Part shown: positions 27,620 to 35,726 of the stretch, one piece after another | Numbering within the stretch: the first letter of the stretch is position 1 | Layout of the letters: the number at the start of each line of letters is the position of its first letter | Source of the DNA: Natronococcus pandeyae | GTDB taxonomy: Archaea > Halobacteriota > Halobacteria > Halobacteriales > Natrialbaceae | Length of the DNA stretch: 59,656 nucleotides | Assembly: GCF_008122205.1 (NCBI RefSeq) | Contig: NZ_PHNJ01000022.1 | Location: 1-59,656 of the forward strand | Direction of reading: 5' to 3' | The notes under the pieces: generated by a model | What the model saw: only the letters and a program-made list of their open reading frames with translations | What the model was told of the DNA's origin: nothing | Databases searched by the model: none | Position numbers and translations under genes: made by a program

Positions 27620-28012
27620 CTAACCGACGAACCCGTCCGTCCGCCTCTCCCCGTCCTCTGGCGAACAGGTCGCAGACAGACAGCACGAGGTCGGCGCGCT
27701 GATGAGCACGAACGCGCTTTCGGTCTCGCCGTTCCGGATCTGGCGCGTCGATTCCGGCGGAATCCAGACCGCGTCACCGCTTTCGATCTCGATCGGGTCA
27801 TCGTCGATCAGGACTGTTGCGTGGCCCTCAATGAGGATGTAGATCTCCTCGTGGTCGTTCGCCTCATGATCGTGTGGTTTGTTTCGCCAACCGGGTTCAC
27901 AACGAACCATCGAGACGCCGACCTGCTCGCTACCGAGGGACTCGCCGAGCGCATGCATCGCTCCGTAGATCGGTTCGATATCGGTGTAGTTGACCTGTTC
28001 GTAGGCAGCCAT
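27620..28012 (-). CDS. Cupin protein with a Cys-rich tail, arsenic cluster
   Basis: A 130-residue single-domain cupin. The metal-binding motif is visible: NKPHDHEANDHEEIYILIEG (His, His, Glu) and later SGDAVWIPPEST. The C-terminal tail carries CCLSATC, a C-C-x4-C cluster similar in spirit to the Cys-tailed proteins downstream. The start at 28012 gives the normal cupin length. It is divergent from arsR (208 bases) and lies 191 bases upstream of arsD on the same strand, so it could head the operon. A metalloid-binding or sensing role is inferred from the cysteines and context. Confidence 0.75.
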   Translation of the reverse strand: MAAYEQVNYTDIEPIYGAMHALGESLGSEQVGVSMVRCEPGWRNKPHDHEANDHEEIYILIEGHATVLIDDDPIEIESGDAVWIPPESTRQIRNGETESAFVLISAPTSCCLSATCSPEDGERRTDGFVG

Positions 28013-28127
28013 CAGTACCGACACCCCCGCTGACACTGTCGTCCAGTGGCCACTCCACGCTCGGGCGTCCGAGTCGGTGACGGTCCGTATCGTCTCACGA
28101 TTTCGAGAGCCATATAGCCACCACAAA

Positions 28128-28141
28128 TTAGTAGATACTAA
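28128..28141. promoter_or_regulatory. Palindrome in the arsR-cupin divergent promoter
   Basis: TTAGTAGATACTAA is a perfect 6-bp dyad with a 2-base centre, placed between the divergent cupin and arsR genes, 80 bases upstream of arsR. A TATA-like GTATATAC follows at 28200-28207. The dyad is a good candidate for the ArsR operator, controlling both directions. Confidence 0.5.
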
Positions 28142-28220
28142 ATCGTTCTGCTTAGGTCCTGATATTGGACGGGAAGAGCATGTCGTAAGGCTTAATTCAG
28201 TATATACTCAATTGATACCT

Positions 28221-28613
28221 ATGTCCTCGACCGAGCGATTACAACGATACCTTGCTGACGACCGCGGTGGCTGTGGAGAGGAAGCGGTTGCAGCGCGGCT
28301 GGCCGAACTTGAGGAGTTGGATGCAGCAACCGGGGATATCAATCTCGAAGAGGACGTTGCACTGGTATCGGCACTGGCCAACGAGACCCGATACAGGATT
28401 GTTCGCATCCTCCACATCGCCGACGACGAACTCTGTGTCTGTGAGTTCGCGCCGCTGCTTGACGTCAGCGACAGTGCGATCAGTCATGCTCTCTCCCAGC
28501 TCACCGAGGCTGGACTTGTCAAACGTCGGAAAGATGGCAAGTGGCGAAAGTATCGGGCCACGAGCCGGGCAAACGCGCTCCTCGTTGCCCTCGACGGTTC
28601 ACGCAAATTATAG
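28221..28613 (+). CDS. arsR: ArsR-family metalloregulator
   Basis: A 130-residue winged-helix repressor expected to release DNA upon binding trivalent arsenic or antimony. The inducer motif ELCVCEF (C72, C74) sits at the start of the recognition helix region, as in E. coli ArsR (ELCVCDL). The DNA-binding helix reads LLDVSDSAISHALSQLTEAG and the wing VKRRKDGKWRKYRA. The start at 28221 (MSSTERLQRYL) follows a promoter-like GTATATAC; an earlier in-frame ATG at 28077 would pass through the candidate operator and is rejected. It is divergent from the cupin-arsDA cluster. Confidence 0.93.
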   Translation: MSSTERLQRYLADDRGGCGEEAVAARLAELEELDAATGDINLEEDVALVSALANETRYRIVRILHIADDELCVCEFAPLLDVSDSAISHALSQLTEAGLVKRRKDGKWRKYRATSRANALLVALDGSRKL

Positions 28614-28766
28614 GTGGTTGTCAGCGATGGTTGTCAGCGGTGGTTATGTACGTGAGTAAGTGATGAGAGATCACATAATAAAAACAGTAAGTTCGCAGGG
28701 GGACTGGACGACTGGTTCACTGACTTTGACGTGAAACAAACGAAGTCGTCGTGCTGCACTAACGCT

Positions 28767-29070
28767 CTATAGCAACAACTGATCGCGAAGAGGGGGGGCC
28801 GGCGACGGTACAGAGGAGGGAGCCGACGCTGACGGTCGCGTCCGGGATCGCGTGCCGGTCGGCATCCAATGGACACTGCGGTGTCGCCAGACGACGACAG
28901 CCCCGGCCAAACCCAGCGCCAACACCGGGAGAACGGACTGCTTCCAGAGCGAGCCGTCGTCGGCAGCCAGGACGTGACGAACTGGAATCCGCCCGTGCGT
29001 GGAAGCCGGGTATCGACCCCGTGGGCGTTGTAGAACAGCCAGCCCAGGACCTGCCAGACAGATCGAAACG
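28767..29070 (-). pseudogene. Broken relative of the membrane protein at 15.5 kb
   Basis: One frame gives VLGWLFYNAHGVDTRLPRTG and then loses similarity. The next frame continues with a hydrophobic segment (VLPVLALGLAGAVVVWRHRS) in the place expected from the intact gene at 15493-16065, which has VGWVFYNAHFVTTV followed by helices. The start and the end are missing and at least one frameshift separates the two pieces. It lies between arsR and the CinA-like gene and fills most of that 554-base gap. Confidence 0.6.
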
Positions 29071-29167
29071 CGCTCGTCGTTCGCCCTTGCTGACAGCCCG
29101 ACGCTCGAGGTGCAGTCAGAAAAACAGGTTCTGCTCTCAGACTGGGTTCGGTCCCCTCGAGTGTCAC

Positions 29168-29929
29168 TCAACCACCGACGTCAGTGGTCTCCGTCGGCGG
29201 CTCGACCGTCTCGATGCGCGCGTCGATCCAGGCCGCTGCATCCTCGAGTGTCTCCACGTCCGAACCGGCGATGCGGATCCGACCCGGTCGGTCCTCGCTC
29301 CGCGGGTAGCTCCCGACGGCGACGTCGAACTCGTCGGTGACGCTCTCGAGGACGTCGGTCAGCGCACCCTCCGGGGCTGGGGTGTACAGCGTTCGTGCGA
29401 TCGATTCGCCCGCAAACTCTTCGGCCACCTCGTGGAACATCGCTCGCATCTCCTCGGGGATGCCGGCGAAGACGTGGACGTTCTCGACGGTACAGCCCGG
29501 TGCCCACGCTTCGTCGACGACGATCGGCGTCGAACCCTCGGGGATCGAGGCGGCGGCGTCGAGATCGATCTGGAGGTCGTACTCCGCGACGAGGTCGGGG
29601 TTCTCCTCGCGAAAGGCGCGCGCTTTGCCGACCAGTCGGTCGCGGATCCGCTCGTGGACGACCATGTCGCGCTCGAGACCGTCGGCGACCGCCTCGAGGG
29701 TCACGTCGTCGGGCGTGCCGCCGAGGCCGCCGGTGACGATCACGGCGTCGAATTCGTCGCTCCAGCGGGCGACGGTCTCCGCGATGAGCGCGCGGTCGTC
29801 GGGAATCGTCAGGATCCGACGGACGGTCGCTCCGCGCTCGGTGAGCTCGTCGGCCAGCCACGCGGCGTTGGTGTTAGTGGTCGTGCCGGCGAGGAGTTCG
29901 TCGCCGACGGTGACGATCGCGACGTTCAT
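29168..29929 (-). CDS. CinA-like molybdopterin-binding domain protein
   Basis: A 253-residue protein of the competence/damage-inducible CinA type, limited to the MoCF-biosynthesis-like (MoaB/Mog) domain: VAIVTVGDELLAGTTTNTNAAWLA, split by no gap, then VTGGLGGTPDDVTLEAVADGL. The deamidase domain of bacterial CinA is absent, as is usual in archaea. The biochemical role is uncertain; bacterial relatives hydrolyse ADP-ribose or deamidate NMN. Its downstream end directly borders the membrane-protein pseudogene. Confidence 0.85.
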   Translation of the reverse strand: MNVAIVTVGDELLAGTTTNTNAAWLADELTERGATVRRILTIPDDRALIAETVARWSDEFDAVIVTGGLGGTPDDVTLEAVADGLERDMVVHERIRDRLVGKARAFREENPDLVAEYDLQIDLDAAASIPEGSTPIVVDEAWAPGCTVENVHVFAGIPEEMRAMFHEVAEEFAGESIARTLYTPAPEGALTDVLESVTDEFDVAVGSYPRSEDRPGRIRIAGSDVETLEDAAAWIDARIETVEPPTETTDVGG

Positions 29930-30003
29930 GGACGCCGTTCGAGTCGAAGACAGTTATCGGCTCCGCCGGCACGACGGGACGCGGACAGGGCGCTATCGCG
30001 GAC

Positions 30004-30225
30004 TCAGCGGCGTCTCGCTCGCCGCTCGCGCGCCGCGCCGACCGCGAACAGGATCCCGCCGACGAGGACGACGCCCAGCTCGAGGAAAAAGAGTTCGGGG
30101 TCGGGAGCCCCCTCGATCAACCGGTGCCACTCGAGCACCCAGTGAAAGACGACAGTATCGACGACTGCCGCCGCGCCGATCACCATCAGCGCGCCGTTGA
30201 GCATCGCGTCCGTTCGGTCGTTCAT
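30004..30225 (-). CDS. DUF2243-like small membrane protein
   Basis: A 73-residue protein with two hydrophobic helices (LNGALMVIGAAAVVDTVVFH and LFFLELGVVLVGGILFAVGA) joined by HWVLEWHRLIEG. The FHWVLEWHRLI pattern recalls the DUF2243 membrane family, whose members are longer, so this is a short version. The tail is Arg-rich. It lies 42 bases after the next membrane-protein gene on the same strand, and both may belong to one unit. Function unknown. Confidence 0.65.
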   Translation of the reverse strand: MNDRTDAMLNGALMVIGAAAVVDTVVFHWVLEWHRLIEGAPDPELFFLELGVVLVGGILFAVGAARERRARRR

Positions 30226-30267
30226 CCGTCGAGTACGGTCGCAGTAGGCCGCCGATCGCGGTATCGG

Positions 30268-30756
30268 TTACGACTCCCGACGATAGAGTACCGCGAGGAG
30301 GACGAACAGGACGCTCTCGAGCGCGATCGCCGCCCGGGCCCAGGGATCTTCCCGGAGGTGGGAAACGACGGTTTCGTACGGTCCCAGCCCGTGATAGTGC
30401 GGCGTGCGTCCGGGCAAGAACCCGCCGTGTCCGGTGAAGTGCCACGCGAAGTAGCCGACGATGTACGTCAGCATCAAGACCATTCCGAGAACGTAGATCG
30501 GCCGTACCAGCACGCCGAACAGCACCAGGTAGATGCCGATAACGATCGCAACCGCCGAGAGAACGAACGCGACCGGTCGCGGATGCGAGACGAGCAGTGC
30601 CGGATCCGTCGAAAGCAGAATCACCAGCCGCTCGAGGCCGTACTGCGGATGAAACAGGTGAAGACCTGCGACGAGAAGTGCGACGACTCCGGCGGCGTAG
30701 CGCAACTGCTGATCCGATGGTCTGGCTGCCGCGGTAGTGTTCCGTCCGTCACTCAT
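30268..30756 (-). CDS. Haloarchaeal membrane protein of unknown function
   Basis: A 162-residue protein with about four hydrophobic segments (YAAGVVALLVAGLHLF, PVAFVLSAVAIVIGIYLVLF, VLGMVLMLTYIVGYFAWHF and a C-terminal ALESVLFVLLAVLY). A His-rich loop WHFTGHGGFLPGRTPHYHG lies between helices three and four and could bind metal. I do not recognise the family. It is divergent from vapB across a 273-base gap. Confidence 0.6.
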   Translation of the reverse strand: MSDGRNTTAAARPSDQQLRYAAGVVALLVAGLHLFHPQYGLERLVILLSTDPALLVSHPRPVAFVLSAVAIVIGIYLVLFGVLVRPIYVLGMVLMLTYIVGYFAWHFTGHGGFLPGRTPHYHGLGPYETVVSHLREDPWARAAIALESVLFVLLAVLYRRES

Positions 30757-31029
30757 TTGTTCTCGATGTCTCGCTTGCAGCCTCGTTTTCGTGTTCCGGG
30801 TACGTTTTCTCAGCCCTTCGTACTGATTTTTGGTTTTTCCATCCGAGATGGGATCCCGAGCCGGAAACGGTTACCGAGGAATGATGCTCCGAAACCCGTG
30901 GGCAGTGCTGTCGGTGTGCAAATAGCTTCAGTTGTTGTTATCGGTGTGGTAACTGGTGGCTGCTCTCATCGATGGGTACTCTGGCTCTTTCGGGGAATGT
31001 TTTTATCTTCGCCCACCGTACAGCGAGAT

Positions 31030-31260
31030 ATGTCTGATGTCTCACTAGACGACCGGGGTCGTCTCACACTTCCGAAGGAAGTACGTGAACGATACGGCGA
31101 GCGCTATCATATCGTTCAGCTTCACGACGGAATCAAGTTAGTTCCTGTCGCTGACGATCCGCTCGGCGCGCTCAGAGACGAGTTCGCGGACGTCGACAAG
31201 TCGGCTGACAAGCTTCGTGAGGACGCACGGGAGGCGGCCCTCGACGAGGCCGGACGATAA
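31030..31260 (+). CDS. AbrB/MazE-type antitoxin (VapB)
   Basis: A 76-residue protein with an N-terminal swapped-hairpin DNA-binding domain (MSDVSLDDRGRLTLPKEVRE, then RYGERYHIVQLHDGIKLVPV) and a charged C-terminal helix that would wrap the toxin. The ATG at 31030 fits the AbrB domain start; the longer open frame upstream has no similarity. The stop TAA is immediately followed by the toxin ATG, so the two are co-translated. VapB normally represses its own promoter together with VapC. Confidence 0.85.
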   Translation: MSDVSLDDRGRLTLPKEVRERYGERYHIVQLHDGIKLVPVADDPLGALRDEFADVDKSADKLREDAREAALDEAGR

Positions 31261-31635
31261 ATGTACGCGGAAACGGATTTTCTCCTCGCACTTATCAAAG
31301 ACGAAGACTGGCTCGGAGACGCCGCCGAAACCGTGTATCGTGAGCACCGAGACGAACTGTGGACATCGCAGTTTACACTCATCGAACTCTTTCTGGTCGC
31401 CTACCGCGAGGACCGAGATACCGAACGCGTCGTCACGAACGCTGCTAACCTCGTCGAGGTACGCGGCGACGTAGAGACGGTGGTCTCCGCAGCAACGTAC
31501 GTCGAAGACCACGGCTTTACGCCGTTCGACGCGCTTCACCTCGTCGAATCCAACGGAGATACCATCGTCTCCAGTGATGACATGTACGAGGACGTTGCGC
31601 CTCGTCTCGATTTGAAGACGGTCGATGAGGAGTGA
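31261..31635 (+). CDS. PIN-domain ribonuclease toxin (VapC)
   Basis: A 124-residue PIN-domain protein. The metal-binding acidic residues are visible as D6 (YAETDFLLAL), E42 (LIELFLV), D90 (TPFDALHL) and D106 (VSSDDMY). VapC toxins cleave specific tRNAs or rRNA, and the antitoxin blocks the site. The gene follows vapB with no intervening base. All expected catalytic acids are intact, so the toxin is probably functional. It is located next to rfcL. Confidence 0.87.
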   Translation: MYAETDFLLALIKDEDWLGDAAETVYREHRDELWTSQFTLIELFLVAYREDRDTERVVTNAANLVEVRGDVETVVSAATYVEDHGFTPFDALHLVESNGDTIVSSDDMYEDVAPRLDLKTVDEE

Positions 31636-31677
31636 CGCTCCGCAACCACTAAACGCCGTTCACACCTATCACCGCTA

Positions 31678-33198
31678 ATGAGCGACTGGACCGAGACGTA
31701 CCGTCCGACGACGCTGTCGGAGGTGCGCGGCAACAACAAGGCTCGCGACCAGTTGAAGGAGTGGGCCGAAACCTGGGAGGACCATCGCGACTCGGTGATC
31801 GTCCACGGCAGCCCCGGGGTCGGGAAGACCTCCGCGGCCCACGCGCTGGCGAACGACCTGGGCTGGCCCGTGATGGAACTCAACGCGAGCGATAGCCGGG
31901 GGGCCGACGTGATCGAACGCATCGCGGGCGAGGCATCGAAGAGCGGCACGCTCACCGCGGGCAGTTCGGGCCGGCGGCTCGTGATCCTCGACGAGGCGGA
32001 CAACTTCCACGGTAACGCCGACTACGGCGGCTCGCGGGAGGTCACCCGCGTCGTCAAAGACGCGAACCAGCCGATCGTCCTCGTCGCGAACGAGTTCTAC
32101 GATATGAGCCAGTCGCTGCGCAGCGCCTGCGAGACGATCGAGTTCCGCGACGTCTCGAAGCGCTCGATCGTTCCCGTGCTCCGGGACATCTGCCGGCGCG
32201 AGGGCGTCGAGTTCGAGGAGGAAGCCTTAGAGAAGATCGCCGAGAACACGAGCGGCGACCTCCGGTCGGCGGTCAACGACCTCCAGGCCGTCGCCGAGGA
32301 GGCGGAGCGGCTGACCGTCGACGACGTCGTCACGAGCGAGCGCGACACGACGGAGGGGATCTTCGACTTCCTCGACGCGCTCATCAAGGAGGAGGACGCC
32401 CAGGGTGCGCTGTACGCCTCCTACGACGTCGACGAGACGCCCGACGACCTCCTCAACTGGATCGAAGACAACGTCCCGAAGGATTACGAGGGCGAGGAAC
32501 TGGCCGACGCCTACGAGTTCCTCTCGAACGCCGACCGCTGGCTCGGCCGGGTCCGGGCCACGCAGGACTACTCATACTGGCGGTACGCGACGGACAACAT
32601 GACCGCCGGCGTCGCCGCCTCTCGACAGGGGTCGAAAGGAGGCTGGACCCGCTACGGACCGCCGAGTTACTGGTCGAAACTCGGCCGCACCAAGGGGACG
32701 CGGAACACGCGCGACGCCATCGCCGAGCGCATCGCCGAGCGCGACGGAACGAGCGTCGCGACGGCCCGCCGAGAGATCCTCCCGTTCCTCTCGGCGATGA
32801 CCCACCACTGCAAGAACCGCGACCTCACCGTGCGCATGGCCGCCATCTACGAACTCGACGAAGCGGAAGTGTCCTTCGTCACGGGCAGCGGAAAGGACAC
32901 TAACAAGGTCCAGTCGATCGTCGAGGACGCCGAAGAGCGCCGGGAGGCGGAAACGGTCGAACACTCCGGAAGCGCCTTCTTCGAGAGCGAATCCGTCGAC
33001 AGCGACAGCGTCGATTCGGGCGAGGACGACTCGAGTAACGACGAAGCCGAGACGGCCACAGACAGCGGCCAGCAGTCCCTCGAGGCCTCGAGTACGGATG
33101 CCGGCACCGACGTCGAGGCGGATGACGCGACGGCGGAGTCCGAATCGGCAGCCGAAGAACCGGACGAGGATCAGTCGGGTCTTTCTGACTTCTTCTGA
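31678..33198 (+). CDS. rfcL: Replication factor C large subunit
   Basis: Large subunit of the clamp loader that opens the PCNA ring on primed DNA. The 506-residue protein has an AAA+ domain with Walker A (44-51, GSPGVGKT), Walker B (ILDEADN) and sensor segments, the RFC helical domain, and a long acidic C-terminal tail (about 415-498, Ser/Asp/Glu rich). It ends in the PCNA-binding motif QSGLSDFF (499-506). The tail length is typical for haloarchaeal RfcL. It starts 42 bases after vapC. Confidence 0.96.
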   Translation: MSDWTETYRPTTLSEVRGNNKARDQLKEWAETWEDHRDSVIVHGSPGVGKTSAAHALANDLGWPVMELNASDSRGADVIERIAGEASKSGTLTAGSSGRRLVILDEADNFHGNADYGGSREVTRVVKDANQPIVLVANEFYDMSQSLRSACETIEFRDVSKRSIVPVLRDICRREGVEFEEEALEKIAENTSGDLRSAVNDLQAVAEEAERLTVDDVVTSERDTTEGIFDFLDALIKEEDAQGALYASYDVDETPDDLLNWIEDNVPKDYEGEELADAYEFLSNADRWLGRVRATQDYSYWRYATDNMTAGVAASRQGSKGGWTRYGPPSYWSKLGRTKGTRNTRDAIAERIAERDGTSVATARREILPFLSAMTHHCKNRDLTVRMAAIYELDEAEVSFVTGSGKDTNKVQSIVEDAEERREAETVEHSGSAFFESESVDSDSVDSGEDDSSNDEAETATDSGQQSLEASSTDAGTDVEADDATAESESAAEEPDEDQSGLSDFF

Positions 33199-33333
33199 GA
33201 CGCACCGCCGTTTCGATCGCGTGCGACAGGTTGAATATCCGGGTATTACCACCCCATAATATGTCGAAATTTAGACCAATCGACACTATTACGTCAGTGT
33301 GTGATGACAGGGCTCGTTGGTGAGCAACGACCA

Positions 33334-33528
33334 ATGAGTACACACGAATGCCCCCTCTGTTCGAAGACACACGAGGATCGCACGGACCTCCACGTGCACC
33401 TCGAGATAACACACCGGAAATCAGAAATCGTCTCGTATCTCGTCGACTCTTTGACGGAAACGGGCGACACAGCGACCGACGGCGAAGTCGCAGCGCTCGA
33501 GGACGAACCGGCGACGCCGCCGGTCTGA
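33334..33528 (+). CDS. Small C2H2 zinc-finger protein
   Basis: A 64-residue protein with one classical finger: CPLCSKTHEDRTDLHVHLEITH (C6, C9, H22, H27), split only by normal spacing, followed by a short acidic tail. Such small C2H2 proteins are common in haloarchaea and may act in regulation or motility control. The start at 33334 is the nearest ATG to the finger; an in-frame ATG at 33301 would add 11 residues. It is convergent with bioD and only 13 bases from its end. Confidence 0.7.
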   Translation: MSTHECPLCSKTHEDRTDLHVHLEITHRKSEIVSYLVDSLTETGDTATDGEVAALEDEPATPPV

Positions 33529-33541
33529 TGGGGGATGGGGG

Positions 33542-34225
33542 TTAGTTTTCGGTCAGTCGTTCGCAGAAGCCGTCCGAGAGCGCGTCGCGAACGCCCGCGG
33601 CGAGTTCTCGAGGATCGTCACTCGGGAGCGGTGGGACCGTCTCGACCGGACGGCCCGTCATCCGCTCGAGTTCGGATGGGTTCGTCCGCTCGGCGACCGA
33701 CGCCCCTTCGTACTCGTTGCAGACGATTCCGTGAACGTCGACGCCCCGGCGTTCGAGCGCGTCGACCGTAAGTGCGGTGTGATTCAGCGTGCCGAGTCCG
33801 GAGCGTGTGACGACGACCGCGACCGCCGAGAGGTCGGCGATCAGGTCGAGCACCTCGTGCTCGCCGGCCAGCGGCACCCGGAGGCCGCCGATTCCCTCGA
33901 CGATCGAGACGGGCGTACGCTCGAGTTCGCGTCGACACCCCTCGAGAAGGGCGTCGTACTCGAGTGACTCGTCGGTTCGCTCGGCCGCGACCCGGGGTGC
34001 GAGCGGTGGCTCGAGATAGGTGAGGCAGGTCGCCGCCTCGGTATCCTCGCAGGCCTCGGCGACGAATCCCGCGTCGTCGTCCGGTGGAAAGCCAGTCTGT
34101 GCGGGTTTGATCGCCCGCGCGTCGACGCCCGACTCGCGAAACCACGACGTGAGCCCGGCGGTAACGACGGTCTTCCCGACGCCGGTCCCGGTACCGACGA
34201 CGGCGATCGGCGGTGTGTCGCTCAC
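33542..34225 (-). CDS. bioD: Dethiobiotin synthetase
   Basis: ATP-dependent closure of the ureido ring from diaminopelargonate and CO2. The 227 residues have the modified P-loop GTGTGVGKT (11-19), substrate lysine region AIKPAQTG and VEGIGGLRVPLAG. Its ATG overlaps the stop of bioF by 4 bases (ATGA), coupling the two. It is the last gene of the biotin cluster. Confidence 0.95.
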   Translation of the reverse strand: MSDTPPIAVVGTGTGVGKTVVTAGLTSWFRESGVDARAIKPAQTGFPPDDDAGFVAEACEDTEAATCLTYLEPPLAPRVAAERTDESLEYDALLEGCRRELERTPVSIVEGIGGLRVPLAGEHEVLDLIADLSAVAVVVTRSGLGTLNHTALTVDALERRGVDVHGIVCNEYEGASVAERTNPSELERMTGRPVETVPPLPSDDPRELAAGVRDALSDGFCERLTEN

Positions 34226-35430
34226 AGCAAGCCGACCTCCTCGCCGACCGTCCGGAACGCCTCGAGGCAGGCGATGATGTCCGCCTGATCGTGCGTCGCC
34301 ATCGGCGTGACGCGAATCCGGCAGGTCCCCTCGGGAACGGTCGGCGGACGGATCGCCGGTGCGACCACGTCCCGATCCCGGATGCCGGCGGCGAGGGCGA
34401 GCGCGTCGCGACGGTCGCCGACGAGAACGGGGAGGATCTGGGAGTCCCCGAGCACCTCGAACCCCATCGACTCGAGGCCGTCTCGGAGGTGCGCAACGTT
34501 CTCCCAGAGGCGCTCGCGAGCGTCGCTGTGGCGAGCGAGGTGGAGCGCCTCGCTTGCGGCTGCGGCGGCCGGTGGCGTGAGACCGGTCGAGAAGACGAAC
34601 GGTCGCGCGTCGTTGACCAGATACTCGATCAGGGCGTCGCTCCCTGCGACGTAGCCTCCCTGGCTCGCCAGCGCCTTCGAGAGCGTTCCCATCTGGATCT
34701 GGATCCGATCCTCGAGGCCTTCGGCCTGCACGACTCCGCCGCCGTCCGCGTAGAGGCCGGTCGCGTGGGCCTCGTCGACCATCAGCCAGGCGCCGAACGC
34801 CTCGGCGGCGTCACAGATCGCTCTGAGCGGGGCGACGGTCCCGTCCATGCTGAACACGGAGTCGGTGACGATCAGCCACGATTCCTCGTCGGCGCCGTCT
34901 CGCTCGGCTCGAGCCGTCAGCTTCTCCCGCAGGCTCGCCGAGTCACAGTGGTCGTAGATGACCGTCTCGGCGTTCGAGAGGCGACAGCCGTCGATGATAC
35001 TCGCGTGGTTCAGTTCGTCCGAGAAGACGACGTCCGGTTCCATCGCCGCGATCGTCCCGACGTTGGCGGCGTAGCCGGAGGAGAACGCGAGCGCGCGGTC
35101 GGTCCGCTTCGTTTCGGCGAGCACGCGCTCGAGGTCCTGGTGAACGAGCGTATCGCCCGTAACGAGTCGACTCGCGCCCGCGCCTGTTCCGACGGTGGCG
35201 GCGGCCTGTCGCGCTGCGTCCTGGACGCGCTGGTCGTCGGTGAATCCGAGATAGTTGTTCGACCCGAATACGAGCGCCTCGTCGGCGCCGAGCACCGGGA
35301 GGTCACCACCCGACGGCGCCGCGAAGTACCCTCGCTCTGCGACCCGATCGACGGGTGCAAGCGATCGTTTCAGGTCGTTCCTCGAACGGGCGTCGAGTCG
35401 CCCCTCGAGATCGAACCCGCGGTCTTCCAT
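34222..35430 (-). CDS. bioF: 8-Amino-7-oxononanoate synthase
   Basis: PLP-dependent condensation of pimeloyl thioester with L-alanine. The PLP lysine is K252 in GTLSKALASQGG; the Asp-Ala-His VDEAHATGLYADGG binds the cofactor ring, and SNNYLGF marks the N-terminal part. The start at 35430 (MEDRGFDLEGRLDARSRNDL) is chosen by similarity to other BioF; an upstream in-frame ATG at 35520 would give a leaderless transcript and add 30 unconserved residues. It is coupled to bioD by ATGA overlap. The pimeloyl source gene is not in the window. Confidence 0.93.
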   Translation of the reverse strand: MEDRGFDLEGRLDARSRNDLKRSLAPVDRVAERGYFAAPSGGDLPVLGADEALVFGSNNYLGFTDDQRVQDAARQAAATVGTGAGASRLVTGDTLVHQDLERVLAETKRTDRALAFSSGYAANVGTIAAMEPDVVFSDELNHASIIDGCRLSNAETVIYDHCDSASLREKLTARAERDGADEESWLIVTDSVFSMDGTVAPLRAICDAAEAFGAWLMVDEAHATGLYADGGGVVQAEGLEDRIQIQMGTLSKALASQGGYVAGSDALIEYLVNDARPFVFSTGLTPPAAAAASEALHLARHSDARERLWENVAHLRDGLESMGFEVLGDSQILPVLVGDRRDALALAAGIRDRDVVAPAIRPPTVPEGTCRIRVTPMATHDQADIIACLEAFRTVGEEVGLL

Positions 35431-35726
35431 TCGAGTGAACGGTGACAGCGGTGAGGTTTCACTGTCACGGTTCTGATCTCCCGGATCCGGAACGCCCGTT
35501 GACGGTGGTTTCTTCGGCATATGATGGAGTTTAGCTGATCGGTGGTGGGGTATTTCTTCACGAACAGTTCTAGATATTATCCTCTTCGATAACGGCTGAA
35601 AACAGTTCGCTGGTTCCGTCGTCGAGACCGGATGCGAACCAGTTGCCGTTTTCACTGATGACCAGCGCGTCCGGGCGTCGGTGGCGGTTCCACGGAGGAC
35701 TGGACTGCGGACCGACGACGGTGGAC

